From Blepharisma stoltei (Eukaryota > Ciliophora > Heterotrichea > Heterotrichida > Blepharismidae), in assembly GCA_914767885.1 (NCBI GenBank), contig CAJZBQ010000033.1, positions 434,001 through 498,000 of the forward strand: a stretch of 64,000 nucleotides of DNA, in the 5' to 3' direction. The notes beneath the pieces are model-generated. The model did not search any database. It was not told the origin of the DNA and worked only from the letters and a program-made list of their open reading frames with translations. Shown one piece after another: positions 37,309 through 47,447 of the stretch (its first letter is position 1; each line of letters begins with the position of its first letter). The position numbers were made by a program, and so were the translations under genes.

Positions 37309-37921
37309 TTTAAATTAATAAACTTAAATCTCATATGTATTACTTATTGATGACTTCATGAAAGATATCTATATAGGTGTAATTAGGATATATTGAAGTT
37401 TTAATAACCAAAATCCCTTTAAAATAGAATATAAATTTCTATTTATCCCAACTTAGAAATACGGAAAAGCTTGAAAATCATAATAAAAAATACTATTTTG
37501 AACTACATAAATCAAAAAATAGATAAGTTTGTTAATTCTAGGAGTTTTAATAATATTTCTAAAAGCCTGCAAAACGAAAGAAATTTAAAGAACTTAAAGT
37601 TGATGCCACTTTTTAGCTTTGCATACTGCTATCTAGTTTTTGCCAGTGATTTTAAAGCTAACTCCAATATTGCAAAAGAAACGTAAATTAAGCTAAATGC
37701 GCCCTTAAATATTTATTATTTTAGTTATAGAAAATATCATTAATCAGTTATATTTTTCTTGCTTATTTCAATGACTATTCTAATTTTGTAAATAATCATT
37801 AATTTAGCATACATAATTTATTGAATTACTTTAATTGCTACATAGCATAGATACATAGAATTTATTTATCCATAATTTTCATAATTCAAAAAAACCATCA
37901 CTCTGTCAGATAATAATAAAT
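37309..37921. other. AT-rich intergenic region
   Basis: A 71-codon frame at 37471 has no ATG and an unconvincing composition. Nothing else was seen. Confidence 0.4.
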
Positions 37922-38989
37922 ATGTTGAAGAATTTAGTGCTGGCTATGGTTCTTGCCATTTCCTCCGCAAGGTGGCTAAACAATCACAGCGAAGATCTGC
38001 TCTCAACAATTTCTTGCAAGTCGTATTCTTGTAAGACCTCAAACGTCACTATTCCTACAGGATCATGTGGTTTGGTATCAGGCACAAACGTTTACTTAAC
38101 TCCATGCTCTTCCACCTCCACCACCCCATACTGTAACACTACAAACTTGAATCTCACCTGCAGAGCCACACCTGCAGTTGCTGCTCTCCAAAATTACCCT
38201 GGAGAGCCATGCTCTGCTCAAACAGATTGCAAATTTGGAATTTGCACTAGTTCCAAATGCACAGGACAGTCAAAAGGAGACACCTGCACTCTCCACGAGC
38301 AATGCAATCCTGGACTTATGTGTTCAGCAGGAGGAGTTTGCGCTACTCAAATTGGTATAGGAGTATCTGGCTGTAGAAGCTATCTCGACTGTGTCAATTA
38401 TGCAAGCTGCAATGCAACTTATTCATCATCAAATGGAACTTGCACTCAATATTCTACAGTTGCTAATGGACTAGTCGTAACAGACTGCCAAAACGGGCTG
38501 TCTGAAATGTGTGCCTCTGGATATTGCACTAAAACGGGAAACTTTTATGGACAATTAGGAGTCTGTTCAACTGCTCCTACTAGTAGCAAAACATTACCAA
38601 CAAATTGCACGCAAAATACAGATTGTTTAGGGACAGATGGAACAAATATGTACTTAAGCACATGCCAATGCGGCTATAATTCTGCAGGCCAATCATATTG
38701 CAATCCATTCATAGGAGATGCTCCAGGCCAAAGTTTGATTAATAAATGGGTGACAGCGCTCAAGGCATCAGCTTCTGTATGCAATACTGTTAGAAGAGAC
38801 GCAGATTCTTGCTTATCACTAATTGGAAAACTAGATGATATTAATGCAGCTGATTTCTATTGGAATTATTATCCTAAAGTGCAAGGAAATGACCTTTGTG
38901 TTCAAAGTATCTATACAAGCCTATACTGGGCTGCTTCAAATGCCAATCTTATCACTTTTACAGTGATGATAGTTTCTTTGTGGATTTAA
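37922..38989 (+). CDS. Secreted Cys-rich, probably GPI-anchored surface protein
   Basis: 355 residues with a signal peptide (LVLAMVLAISSARW) and a hydrophobic C-terminus (ANLITFTVMIVSLWI) typical of a GPI-anchor signal. Between them are about 30 Cys in repeated short modules (GEPCSAQTDCKFGICTSSKC, GDTCTLHEQCNPGLMCS) that resemble Dickkopf/EB-type disulphide modules. Probably a cell-surface protein; ligand unknown. Confidence 0.75.
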   Translation: MLKNLVLAMVLAISSARWLNNHSEDLLSTISCKSYSCKTSNVTIPTGSCGLVSGTNVYLTPCSSTSTTPYCNTTNLNLTCRATPAVAALQNYPGEPCSAQTDCKFGICTSSKCTGQSKGDTCTLHEQCNPGLMCSAGGVCATQIGIGVSGCRSYLDCVNYASCNATYSSSNGTCTQYSTVANGLVVTDCQNGLSEMCASGYCTKTGNFYGQLGVCSTAPTSSKTLPTNCTQNTDCLGTDGTNMYLSTCQCGYNSAGQSYCNPFIGDAPGQSLINKWVTALKASASVCNTVRRDADSCLSLIGKLDDINAADFYWNYYPKVQGNDLCVQSIYTSLYWAASNANLITFTVMIVSLWI

Positions 38990-39314
38990 CTTTAATTCAT
39001 TACTTTTAGGTATTAATTTTTTATTTTTCATTACTTTAATGATCCTGCGCAATATACATAGTTGCAAATCAATTAAATATAAATTTTGTAAACTTTAGCC
39101 TATTTTTATGCATATAAATATGAATTTCATATTCATATGCCAATTTTTTTGGCAGTAAAATGTTTCGTTCAGAAATTAAGATTTCTTTTCATTTGAAATA
39201 TAAGAAATTTCTATTATTTGCATAAAGATTATTATCTATATTGACCCTCAAAAGTGGTGAAAGAGGCTAAAAAAGATTGCTCTCATAGTGATATTTTTCC
39301 CAGTTTTCCATAAT
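38990..39314. other. AT-rich intergenic region
   Basis: Spacer between the surface protein and golgin genes; nothing recognised. Confidence 0.4.
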
Positions 39315-41246
39315 ATGGCAGAAGAACCTGACTACCCAACTTTGCTTAATGTTCTAACTCCCATATAAAAACATTCAGAAAGCTGCCATTTTTTTATAAT
39401 TTTTTAATTTTTTTTATAATTTTTATTATATTATAAGAAAAGTGTTCCTTAATGGGTGGAGTAAAAGAAAAAAACAAAGAAGTTAAAAACCTTCAAAAGA
39501 AAGTAGAAAGACTTGAAGAACGCTATGTTTCCAAGCATAGAGAAAATGGAGATCTTTTAAGCGATAGAGAGGCTCTAATTAATTTCGCACAAACAGTACT
39601 TGATCGATCAATTCAGCGAGACTTCGGCGGCTGCAAAGCAGAAGAACTTGAATCATTATGAGCATCTAAAGAAGAAGAACAAAAAAGATTGATAAGAACG
39701 ATGAGCCAGTCATCAACTGATGAAATTCAAAAGTTGAAAGGAGAATTATCAAGATTGAAAGAAAGCCTTAGAGTAAAGGAACAAGAAACCGCCGAATTTA
39801 GAGCCCTAGAAGAACAACATTCAGTTGTATTATCTCAAATGGACGAAATTCGAGGAGAAGCTGAATACTTACTTCCCCATTTAGTGAGCAAAAGCTTTTC
39901 GATTTTATTTAATTTTCTTAACTCCCCCCCCCCCCTCCGTGAGCGAACAAAACCATTAGAAAAATCGCCATTTTTTGACCCAAAAAACCCACCCTCCGTG
40001 AGTGAACAAAAATTTTTTTAATAGAAAAAAATTTTAATGGAAAAAAATTTTGATATATAAGTGATAATTAGTATAATGAAATCTAGAGCTAATTCTGTTT
40101 AATTTTAAACAAATTGCGTTTTAAAACATAAATTTTGCAAATTAAATTAATATTTGCTTCCCAATTTTTGCAAATTAGATTTTTTTTTAAATTTCGAAAA
40201 AAATATTTTTTTATAAAATTTATATATAAATTTTTTTTAAAAAAAAAAATTAACCCCCCCTCCGTGAGCGAACACAAAATTTTTTTGTTCGCTCACGGAG
40301 GGGGGGGGGGAGTAAGGTGCTTTAATGTATAATTTTTTTAAATTTTATTAAAAACAATAGCTAAAAGATTAAAAAAAATGCTGAGCTATATCAATTAATA
40401 GCTGCCAAAAATTATTTTTTTAAAGGAACTTAGTTAGAGAAGCAGATTGAAAACTTAAAAGTAGAAAATGCAAGATTAAGGGCTCAACAAGAAGAAGCTA
40501 CCAAAAACAAAACAAACAGTTTAATTGCTGCCTTAGAGCAACGCCCGCCGACATTTTCTGACGACGTTCCAAAGTTGCAGAAGTTATTAGCTGATGCTCA
40601 AGCCAGAATTAGTTTTTTAGAGAGCGAAGTCAACCAAAAAGAAACTAATGAAGACAAAGAAGTTGAATACCTCGATAGCATTCAACAGCTCAATCAAGAA
40701 AAGCACAGGCACGAGTCATTAATAAAAGAGCTCGAAGACCAGCTCTCTGACACAAAAAACGATTTCCAAGAGCACAGAAAGCGAGCCCAAAAGTTAGTAT
40801 TAGAAAAAGACCAAACAATAGACAGACTTAAGCTAAAAATCAAAGAATTCGAAAAACCCAGCGAAGAATCTGACCAAATCACATCTATGAAGATCAGGAT
40901 TGAAGAGTTAGAAAAGTCTTTGTCAAGAGAAAATGTGAACATGGAGTACCTAAAAAACATAGTCATGAAGTATATGGAGTATATGTATGCCGGAAATCTC
41001 AGAGAAGCGACCAGTCTCGCCTATGTGATTTACACGATCCTTGATTTTACACCTGAAGAAATTGAAGTCATCAGGCTTGCAAGAGAGTCCAGCCATATCT
41101 ACAGCAGTGTCACTGGACTCTTCACTGTGAAAAGTCCTGGAACTGGCTTGTCACACAACACTATCCACACCTACGAAGGGAGACGAAGAGCCAACCTAGC
41201 TAAGCAACGAAATGACTCTGAAGAAGAGGTGAAATCTCAAACTTAA
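39315..41246 (+). CDS. Golgin with C-terminal GRIP domain, split by two IESs
   Basis: Pieces 39315-39356, 39452-39871 and 40437-41246 give 423 residues. Almost the whole protein is coiled coil. Near residue 330 comes a GRIP domain: NVNMEYLKNIVMKYMEYM..EATSLAYVIYTILDFTPEEIEVI, the Arl1-dependent Golgi-targeting module with its conserved Tyr. One TGA is Trp (ESLWASK). Joins: NVL-MGGVKEKN (first IES) and GEAEYL-EKQIENLKVENARL (second), which keeps the heptads in register. It should tether vesicles at the trans-Golgi. Confidence 0.85.
39357..39451 (+). mobile_element. Short IES in golgin gene (95 bp)
   Basis: TA-bounded (39355-39356 and 39450-39451). Its left end TAACTCCCAT looks like the start of the MITE families, suggesting a decayed and shortened relative. 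Confidence 0.7.
39872..40436 (+). mobile_element. Composite IES in golgin gene (565 bp)
   Basis: Bounded by TTA at 39869-39871 and 40434-40436. It consists of a ~50-bp left arm, a complete MITE (39922-40312) and a ~120-bp right arm. Without the MITE and one TAA it would be about a 171-bp IES. Confidence 0.75.
39922..40312 (+). mobile_element. MITE, CCGTGAGCGAACAAAA family, copy 1
   Basis: Flanked by TAA (39919-39921, 40313-40315). Outer TIR is C-run plus CTCCGTGAGCGAACAAAA; an inner copy ACCCTCCGTGAGTGAAC follows at 39990. The right end has a hairpin of two head-to-head copies (40256-40310). Almost identical to 45373-45761, 46544-46935 (inverted) and 61398-61760. Confidence 0.88.
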
Positions 41247-41291
41247 TTGGAAAATTTTATTAATATTCAAACATTTATAAATTAATTCAAG

Positions 41292-42260
41292 ATGACGATG
41301 ACCTGTACTAAAGCGATTCAGGAGTGGGAAGCTCGCACAGGACAGCGCGCAGCAGAAGCTTCAGAAGTGAAATTAATATGTTGGAATCCGCCAATCAACA
41401 AGATGGACCAAGGACTGTCACAACTTATTAACTGCCGCAAGTTGTCATTATCTACCAATAGTATAGAAAAAATAATGAATTTGTCCAACCTGAGGAGTCT
41501 TGAAATATTGTCCATAGGCAGAAATCAGATTAGGAAAATATCAGGGCTTGATGAAGTGGGAGGGACGTTGAAGGAACTGTGGATTTCGTACAATTTAATT
41601 GAAAAACTAGATGGCTTACAAAACTGTGTGAGATTGACTACACTTTTCGTGTCAAATAATAAAATCAAGAACTGGGAAGAGATTAATAGACTTAATCAAC
41701 TACAGGAGCTAAATTAAATATATGTTACACTGGCCATAAACGGATAAACCACTAGCCGTCGCCTATCTTGGCTTTAAAATGTCGCCATTTTGGATTTCGA
41801 CCTAAAGCCACCTGTCCAAGGAGCTCCCTAGGGTAGAGCGACCGTCTGTAGAGTGCTCTCGATAGTCCTAATGAGTGCTAGGCAAAACTAGTCAAGTCTA
41901 TCTGGCAGAGGCAGGAAACCTTTGGGAGAGAAACCAAACTTCCTTCTTCGTCAAGGACTCCCAAACCTGAAGGTCTGTCTACCTCAAAAATGGACAGAGG
42001 CCCTATTTTCAGCCTTATTAGAATTTCCTTCCTACTCCAGAGGGAATGCGCCTCGGAATCGTTCTTCCGTCTACTCCACCATTCTATTTCTACAGAAGCT
42101 AAGGAATGTCCTTTTATCCGGAAATCCGATTTATGATTCATTTCAGAATAAAGATGATGCGAGACCAATGGTGATCAAAAGATGCCCTCATATAGAGGTG
42201 CTTGATGGAGCAATTGTATCAGATCAGGTTAGAAAACAAGCAGAAGAGCTGAGAGATTAA
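41292..42260 (+). CDS. DNAL1: Outer-arm dynein light chain 1, split by an IES
   Basis: Pieces 41292-41712 and 42103-42260 give 192 residues, the normal length of LC1 (190 in man). LRRs: QLINCRKLSLSTNSIEKI, LEILSIGRNQIRKISGLD, LKELWISYNLIEKLDGL, RLTTLFVSNNKIKNWEEI. Excision joins NQLQEL to RNVLLSGNPIYD, matching the last LRR. LC1 binds the motor domain of an outer-arm dynein heavy chain and acts in ciliary beating. Confidence 0.94.
41713..42102. mobile_element. Retroelement-like IES in DNAL1 gene (390 bp)
   Basis: Flanked by 13-bp repeats CTACAGGAGCTAA (41700-41712) and CTACAGAAGCTAA (42090-42102), one mismatch. GC-rich compared with its surroundings and without terminal inverted repeats, so of SINE type. 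I found no other copy in the window. Confidence 0.75.
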
Positions 42261-42405
42261 CTTAAGTTAGATTTTATATAAAATTTTAATAAAAACTTTT
42301 GCTAATATATACATTTGCTCTTCACATTTGTAACTAAGGTAGCATCTTTAAGCAGAATAATTTATTAATGCAAGCAAAATGGCATTGAATCAAATCTTAT
42401 AAATA

Positions 42406-43156
42406 ATGATAGGAACTGCAACCCCAGAAGAGGTTCTTTCCCATGCCCATGCAACATCTGAATTTTTATGCTCACTGAATGCGAACATCTTTGATTTAAG
42501 ATTTGGGAGCTTCAGGCTGAGAGATATGGATACCAATACAATTCTACTAGATTTAGAAAGAGACTTCGAGCCTCAAACTGAAGAGTCAAGATTTATTAGT
42601 TATAATTTCCCTCCTGAGTTCTTAAATTTGCATACTATCGGTTCTTTGATTTATTTCTCCATAGGTGAATATCCAGTATAGTTCATGCACGCATTTGGCG
42701 TGCCCTTAGACCTAGTTGAGAGCAGGAGCAGAATCATTGGCTTTTTAAACCAATCTGACTAACCAAACTCGATTTGGCAAATAAAGCCCTAATTGTTTGG
42801 TTTTGCCAAATCGAGTTTAGCTCTTCAGAATGGGACAGAAAAACCAACAGATTTATTACGGCTCCCAGCCAGCTCTAAGGGCACGCTAAATGCGTGCACG
42901 AGCTATATCGAACTTCAGAATGATTGAAAGGCATTATTTCAAAGACAGATTAGTGGAGAACTATGATTTCACTATTGATTTCATGATACCAAATACTATA
43001 AACTCAAGAGAGTTTATTTACACTCTCCCAGAACTCTCAGAAGAGGAAAAAGCAGACATAATTCTGAGTCCTCGAGAGACTAAATCAGATAGCTTTTTCT
43101 TTGCTGATGGGCAGCTTATTATGCATGTCAGAGCAGAGTATAACTATTCAGGATAA
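42406..43156 (+). CDS. UNC119: UNC119 lipid-binding protein, split by an IES
   Basis: Pieces 42406-42678 and 42908-43156 give 173 residues. TPEEVLSH..FRLRDMDTNTILLDL, NFRMIERHYFKDRLVENYDF and ETKSDSFFFADGQLIMHVRAEYNYSG are UNC119 signatures (PDE6-delta superfamily beta-sandwich). The IES splits YPV-SNFRMIERHY. UNC119 carries myristoylated proteins, in particular into cilia, which fits the dynein and N-myristoylated kinase genes of the window. Confidence 0.95.
42679..42907. mobile_element. Foldback MITE-type IES with TATAG ends (229 bp)
   Basis: TA or TATA direct repeat (42677-42680, 42904-42907). A ~34-bp TIR begins TATAGYTC.TGCACGCATTT with 3 mismatches between the arms. An inner inverted pair, AAACTCGATTTGGCAAA and its reverse complement, forms a second hairpin near the centre. 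Similar in size and ends to 6480-6712. Confidence 0.85.
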
Positions 43157-43202
43157 ATATCTTAATCATTTTAACAGTCTTATCATGAATTTTAAGTCTA
43201 CT

Positions 43203-46200
43203 TTATTTATCGTACACTGATTTTCTTCGAGCCCAAGGCCTCCTTAACAAACTGCTTCTATAGTCTTTGGGGTCATGCAAAACAAAGATATTATCCATGG
43301 GGAGCTCTCTCATTCCCTGGACTTCGAGAAGAGATGCAGTAGCTAATCTTTCTAATCAAAATCCTCCAACAAATATATTTAAAATATCAAAATAGATTTT
43401 TTCTATTACCTGCTCGTAAATTTTTGATCTTTCTTCCTTTCACACTTGTTTTTGAAGTTTAATAGGCAATGAATCCATAACCCCTTCAATATGGTTTGAT
43501 AGCTTCTCTGCTTCTACTAAAGTCTCAATTCATTCACTGCTAACTCAGACCCTTCAGTGAGGAGCGAAACGAGTGGAAAAATCATAGAATAAGCACAATA
43601 AATTTCGAGCAAGGAAAAATTTTGTAATATAACAATGCTTTATCAAATATTTTGATATATAAGTGGTAATTATTATCATGAAAATCTCTAGCTAATTCTA
43701 TTATTATTATTATTATTTTTTAATAGAGTATTTAAAGCATAAATTTCTTTTGCCTTCTATTTTAGAAGTTAACCGCCTTTTAAATCGCAAGAAAAACCTT
43801 GTTCAGGCACGGAAGGAGCAAGAAAGTCTTCAATTAATTGTGTACAAACTTCGCTGCTTAATATTGCATCTTCTTTATCCATCTCTTTGATGCACAATGA
43901 TACTATCGGTTTAAGCTCTGAATATGGAATGAGATCATAGCAGAGCTCATCTAACAAAAACTCATTAAGAAATTCATAACACAAGTTTTTGCACTCAAAA
44001 TCTGTAAGTTTGTCTACTATTGAATCAGATAGCTCGTTAACTACAATTAAATCTTGGTTTACTCTGAGAATCCTCTTACTAACAGCAATTGATGCTTGCT
44101 CAGATATGCTCTCTATCATAGAATCAAAGATTATTTCAGCACAAATATCATTGATAATTCTTGATTTTTCTTGAAGATTTTCATTACAAATATCTAGGCA
44201 GTCCTTATCTACAATTCCATTAATAAAATCCTCACAGACTGCCTTAACTGCTTCTTTTAGGTTGCGTTTAACTATATTTTTATTTTTAGGAGTGAATAAA
44301 CGATCGAATGCAACATCAGGAATTTCAATTGCGCTTCGCAAAGTTTAAGTTTAATAGGCTACTATAAGTTCAGTTCTGAGTGCCTTAATTTGGACTAACA
44401 GCCCTTATTAACGGTAGATGAAACAAGTCTAAACGTTGACATGTTTCTGTCCCCAAGTCTCTTAGGACCTCTCTTTCTACACCAGCCTCAGCATAAAATG
44501 CTTCTCTTCAAGCTGAGACTCTCAAGGATGTCGAGAACTTCTCTTACTGAGCACGGTTGTAGGACTGTGGTCCTACCCCTAACTGCCATTTTAGTTTTCG
44601 CAAAGTGTTGAATTCTTGATTTAAAGTATCAGAAAAATCCTCGATGTCCAAAAATTTAAGAGATATTTTGACTTGCTTTTTTTGTAAGTTTGTTAATCCA
44701 AGTTTCACTGCAGGTGAGTTTTTCCGGTGTCGTGCAGAGGCTCAAGACAAAGAGGCTGGAACAGAATCGGTGAAGGCTGAGATGGAGCGTGTGGCGAACA
44801 AGTCCCAAGCCTACGCATTCTAACACCACGGGCTGTCCATGTGCCGCCGCACAACCGAAGAGGAGGAACAATGAGGATGGGAACCGTACAGCAAGTTCTT
44901 AAGTAGCTGAGACTTTCTGATGGCGTCTTAGGGTTAGCTTGATTGCTCTGATCAGTATATTAAATATTAAGTAAGTAAGTAAGTAAGTAAGTTAATCCAA
45001 GTCTCATATTGCATTTCTTAGAAAGCCAATGGTAACTTCGGATTACGTTTAATAAGAATGGATCTCTATGTGTAAATGGAAAAATATTTGCCAGAGGTGT
45101 TGCAACTAAAAAGTCTAAATCTGATTTTAATTTTTCATAGTAGTTTATACCTTTCCACACAAATTCAATATCATGGCACTCATACAGTTTTTTCCAAATC
45201 TGGACTCTTTCGATCACTTCGATTGTTTTATCTCTCATTTTCTCTATCAAATTTGCAAGCTCAAGCCCAATCATTTCTAAATCTTTACATTTCTTTTTGC
45301 GAAACTTTTTTGCTAGAAGCTGTATTTTGGAAAGAGTTAATTCTCTTTCTTGTATAGTTCTTAAAATATTAACTCCCCCCCCCCCCCCCTCCGTGAGCGA
45401 ACAAAACCATTAGAAAATCGCCATTTTTTGACCAAAAACCCACCCTCCGTGAGTGAACAAAAATTTTTTTAATAGAAAAAATTTTAATGGAAAAAAATTT
45501 TGATATATAAGTGATAATTAGTATAATGAAATCTAGAGCTAATTCTGTTTAATTTTAAACAAATTGCGTTTTAAAACATAAATTTTGCAAATTAAATTAA
45601 TATTTGCTTCCCAATTTTTGCAAATTAGGATTTTTTTAAATTTCGAAAAAAATATTTTTTATAAAATTTATATATAAAAATTTTTTTTAAAAAAAAATTA
45701 AACCCCCCTCCGTGAGCGAACAAAATTTTTTTGTTCGCTCACGGAGGGGGGGGGGGGGGAGTAAGAATAGGCGACTGGTTTTCTTCAAGCATACTAATTT
45801 CTTTCGCAATTATTATTGCGGAATACGTAGGTGAAACTGCTATTAAAGATTTGAAAACCATTTGATGCTGATTTGGGATGTCATATTTGACTCAGAGAGT
45901 TTCGAGTTCTTCTAATAAATATTTTTTTGAATGGTAAATTGTGGATATAATGTCAACTCACACCCTGTGCTGCTGGCCTAATGGTCAAGGGCACATACCT
46001 GGGTGGATGTCCGGAGTGAATTTTTTCCAGAATAATTGGGCTTTCACTAGGTCTTTGAGACTAGCAGCAAAAAATTAAGCGTGGTTTCACGAAGTAAAGG
46101 ATGCTAGGAGAGCTGGGCCATAAATCTTCTCCAGCTGATTAACTCTTTGTATAGAGCCTGCGGTTGCTAGATTTTGATTAAGAAGTAATATGGATCTTTC

Positions 46201-46482
46201 CATAGATAATGACGTCACTAATTTTGATGATGCTATCATAAAAGCAAACAAGATTTTTTAAGAAGTCTTTAATTTGGGAAATTAGGGCTTAAAAAAATGC
46301 CCCTAAATAAATTTTCTCTATAATAAATATTGAACTTGTAGCGAGCTATAAATTGAAGGTCGCTTTTTGATTTCTAATCTGCTTGATTTCGACAAATCGT
46401 GAGTACGAGTTGCTGAAATTGTTCTTCTTGAAGTATTGCTCCTTGTTGAAAATGTATAATTTATCCTATTTTTATGGTTCAT
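43203..46482 (-). CDS. Unknown helical protein, split by six insertions
   Basis: Pieces 46482-46324, 46233-46146, 45959-45765, 45372-45003, 44703-44607, 44344-43783 and 43519-43203 join into 595 residues without a stop. It starts with a Ser/Thr/Arg-rich tail (STRSNTSRRTISATRTHD) and is then almost all helical. A basic helix LAKKFRKKKCKDLEMIGLELA could bind calmodulin. In-frame TGA are Trp (ETLWVKYD, EWIETLVEAE, GGFWLERL). No domain recognised. The conserved amphipathic character across every join supports the model, but the first join (near residue 53) has more than one solution. Confidence 0.7.
43520..43782. mobile_element. Composite IES with a decayed MITE (263 bp)
   Basis: TA-bounded (43518-43519, 43781-43782). 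Excision joins GFSCDL to VEAEKLSNHI. Inside, 43544-43769 is a decayed CTC-ended MITE flanked by TAA, recognised by the inner block TGATATATAAGTGGTAATTA and CTAGCTAATTCT shared with the CCGTGAGCGAAC family. Confidence 0.68.
44345..44606. mobile_element. Retroelement-like IES (262 bp)
   Basis: Flanked by TTCGCAAAGT (44335-44344 and 44597-44606), a 10-bp repeat with no TA. GC-richer than the surrounding gene, no TIR. Removal gives QEFNTLRSAIEIPD. Confidence 0.75.
44704..45002 (+). mobile_element. TAAG-tailed SINE as IES (299 bp)
   Basis: Repeats TTAATCCAAGT at 44693-44703 and 44992-45002. The 3' end is a (TAAG)6-type tail at 44968-44991. GC-rich body; the head lacks the B box of the 52732 copy and may be 5' truncated. 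Excision gives CNMRLGLTNLQKKQVK. Confidence 0.8.
45373..45764 (+). mobile_element. MITE-type IES, CCGTGAGCGAACAAAA family, copy 2
   Basis: Flanked by TAA (45370-45372, 45762-45764). Almost identical to 39922-40312 over the full length, the main differences being runs of C, A or T. Excision gives SPILNILRTIQER. Confidence 0.88.
45960..46145 (+). mobile_element. Short SINE-like IES with tRNA-like head (186 bp)
   Basis: Imperfect repeat TCAACTC/TTAACTC at 45953-45959 and 46139-46145. The head has TGGCCTAATGG, a good pol III A box, then AAGGGCACATACCTGGGTGG and CCGGAGTGAA, which resembles a decayed tRNA. Excision gives AGSIQRVDIIST. Confidence 0.65.
46234..46323. mobile_element. Probable short IES (~90 bp)
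   Basis: The frame from ATG 46482 stops at TAG near 46321, and the downstream frame is closed by TAA at 46260. TA-to-TA removal 46234-46323 restores the frame (QYL-ASSKLV). An alternative left TA near 46339 is also possible. Confidence 0.5.
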
Positions 46483-46543
46483 TTTATTAGAGCAGAAAAT
46501 AATGATAAAGTAGAAGTAAATAATATTAATCTTAATTATCTAA

Positions 46544-46935
46544 CTCCCCCCCCCCCCTCCGTGAGCGAACAAAAAAATTTTGTTCGCTCACGGAGGGGGG
46601 TTAATTTTTTTTTTTAAAAAAAATTTATATATAAATTTTATAAAAAATATTTTTTTCGAAATTTAAAAAAATCCTAATTTGCAAAAATTGGGAAGCAAAT
46701 ATTAATTTAATTTGCAAAATTTATGTTTTTAAAACGCAATTTGTTTAAAATTAAACAGAATTAGCTCTAGATTTCATTATACTAATTATCACTTATATAT
46801 CAAAATTTTTTTTCCATTAAAATTTTTTTTTCTATTAAAAAAAATTTTTGTTCACTCACGGAGGGTGGTTTTTTGGGTCAAAAAATGGCGATTTTTCTAA
46901 TGGTTTTTGTTCGCTCACGGAGGGGGGGGGGGGAG
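46544..46935 (-). mobile_element. MITE, CCGTGAGCGAACAAAA family, copy 3 (inverted)
   Basis: Flanked by TAA (46541-46543, 46936-46938). Inner sequence is the reverse complement of copies 1 and 2, with the double hairpin at the left (46548-46600). Confidence 0.87.
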
Positions 46936-46938
46936 TAA

Positions 46939-47275
46939 GCACATTTAACGTACACTACCAGGTTGCTTGATTGCAGCTACTCCCAATATCACTCTGGGGA
47001 GAATTTCGCGCGCTATTTTCCTCAGGTCCATAAAATGAGTGACCGCCTAGGACTTTATTCACCAATGAGGTTGCTAGTCTCGAAGTTGACTTTTCTTTGT
47101 CTCTGACCCTTACTTGGGTCTGATCGGCACCCTAAAACTCCCAGTCTCTCACCGCCTGGGTTAGGTGGTACCTTCTGGAAAGCACCATTCCCTAAGGCCA
47201 GGAGTCCGGTAGGAAAAACCATCTAGCTCTTGCTTGCTTGACATAGCTGGAAATAATTTCACCAGGGAAAGCTAA
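46939..47275. mobile_element. Possible SINE-like element
   Basis: A GC-rich, non-coding island with an A-box-like TGGGTTAGGTGG near 47157 and a TTGC-type repeat (CTCTTGCTTGCTTG) near 47230-47243. Flanking repeats were not identified. Confidence 0.4.
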
Positions 47276-47447
47276 ACCTCGTAATTAAAATATACAAGAA
47301 ATGAATTTGGGTTGGAGAAGTAAATAATCACATTTAATAATAACTGAAAGCCTTTATAATACTAAATGCAACAAAATTTAAAATCCCTTTTAGAGCATGC
47401 AAGGTTTTGTATGTCTTCACAGGGACGGAATAAGCTTAGTTAATATA

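Larger units (their letters stand above)
46483..47447. other. Intergenic region with MITE and SINE-like DNA
   Basis: Holds the inverted MITE 46544-46935 and a GC-rich stretch 46939-47275. The rest is AT-rich. Confidence 0.5.

Noticed and set aside
37471-37686. 71-codon frame
   Set aside because: Starts with TTG, is rich in Lys, Asn and Ile as expected from AT-rich spacer.
43541-43772. Excision of only the inner MITE (TAA to TAA) from the unknown gene
   Set aside because: It leaves an in-frame TAG and a one-base frame offset; the outer TA pair at 43518 and 43781 gives a continuous frame.
45373-45400. Long C and G runs as assembly artefact
   Set aside because: They recur at the tips of four full-length MITE copies in the same context; only the exact run length is uncertain.
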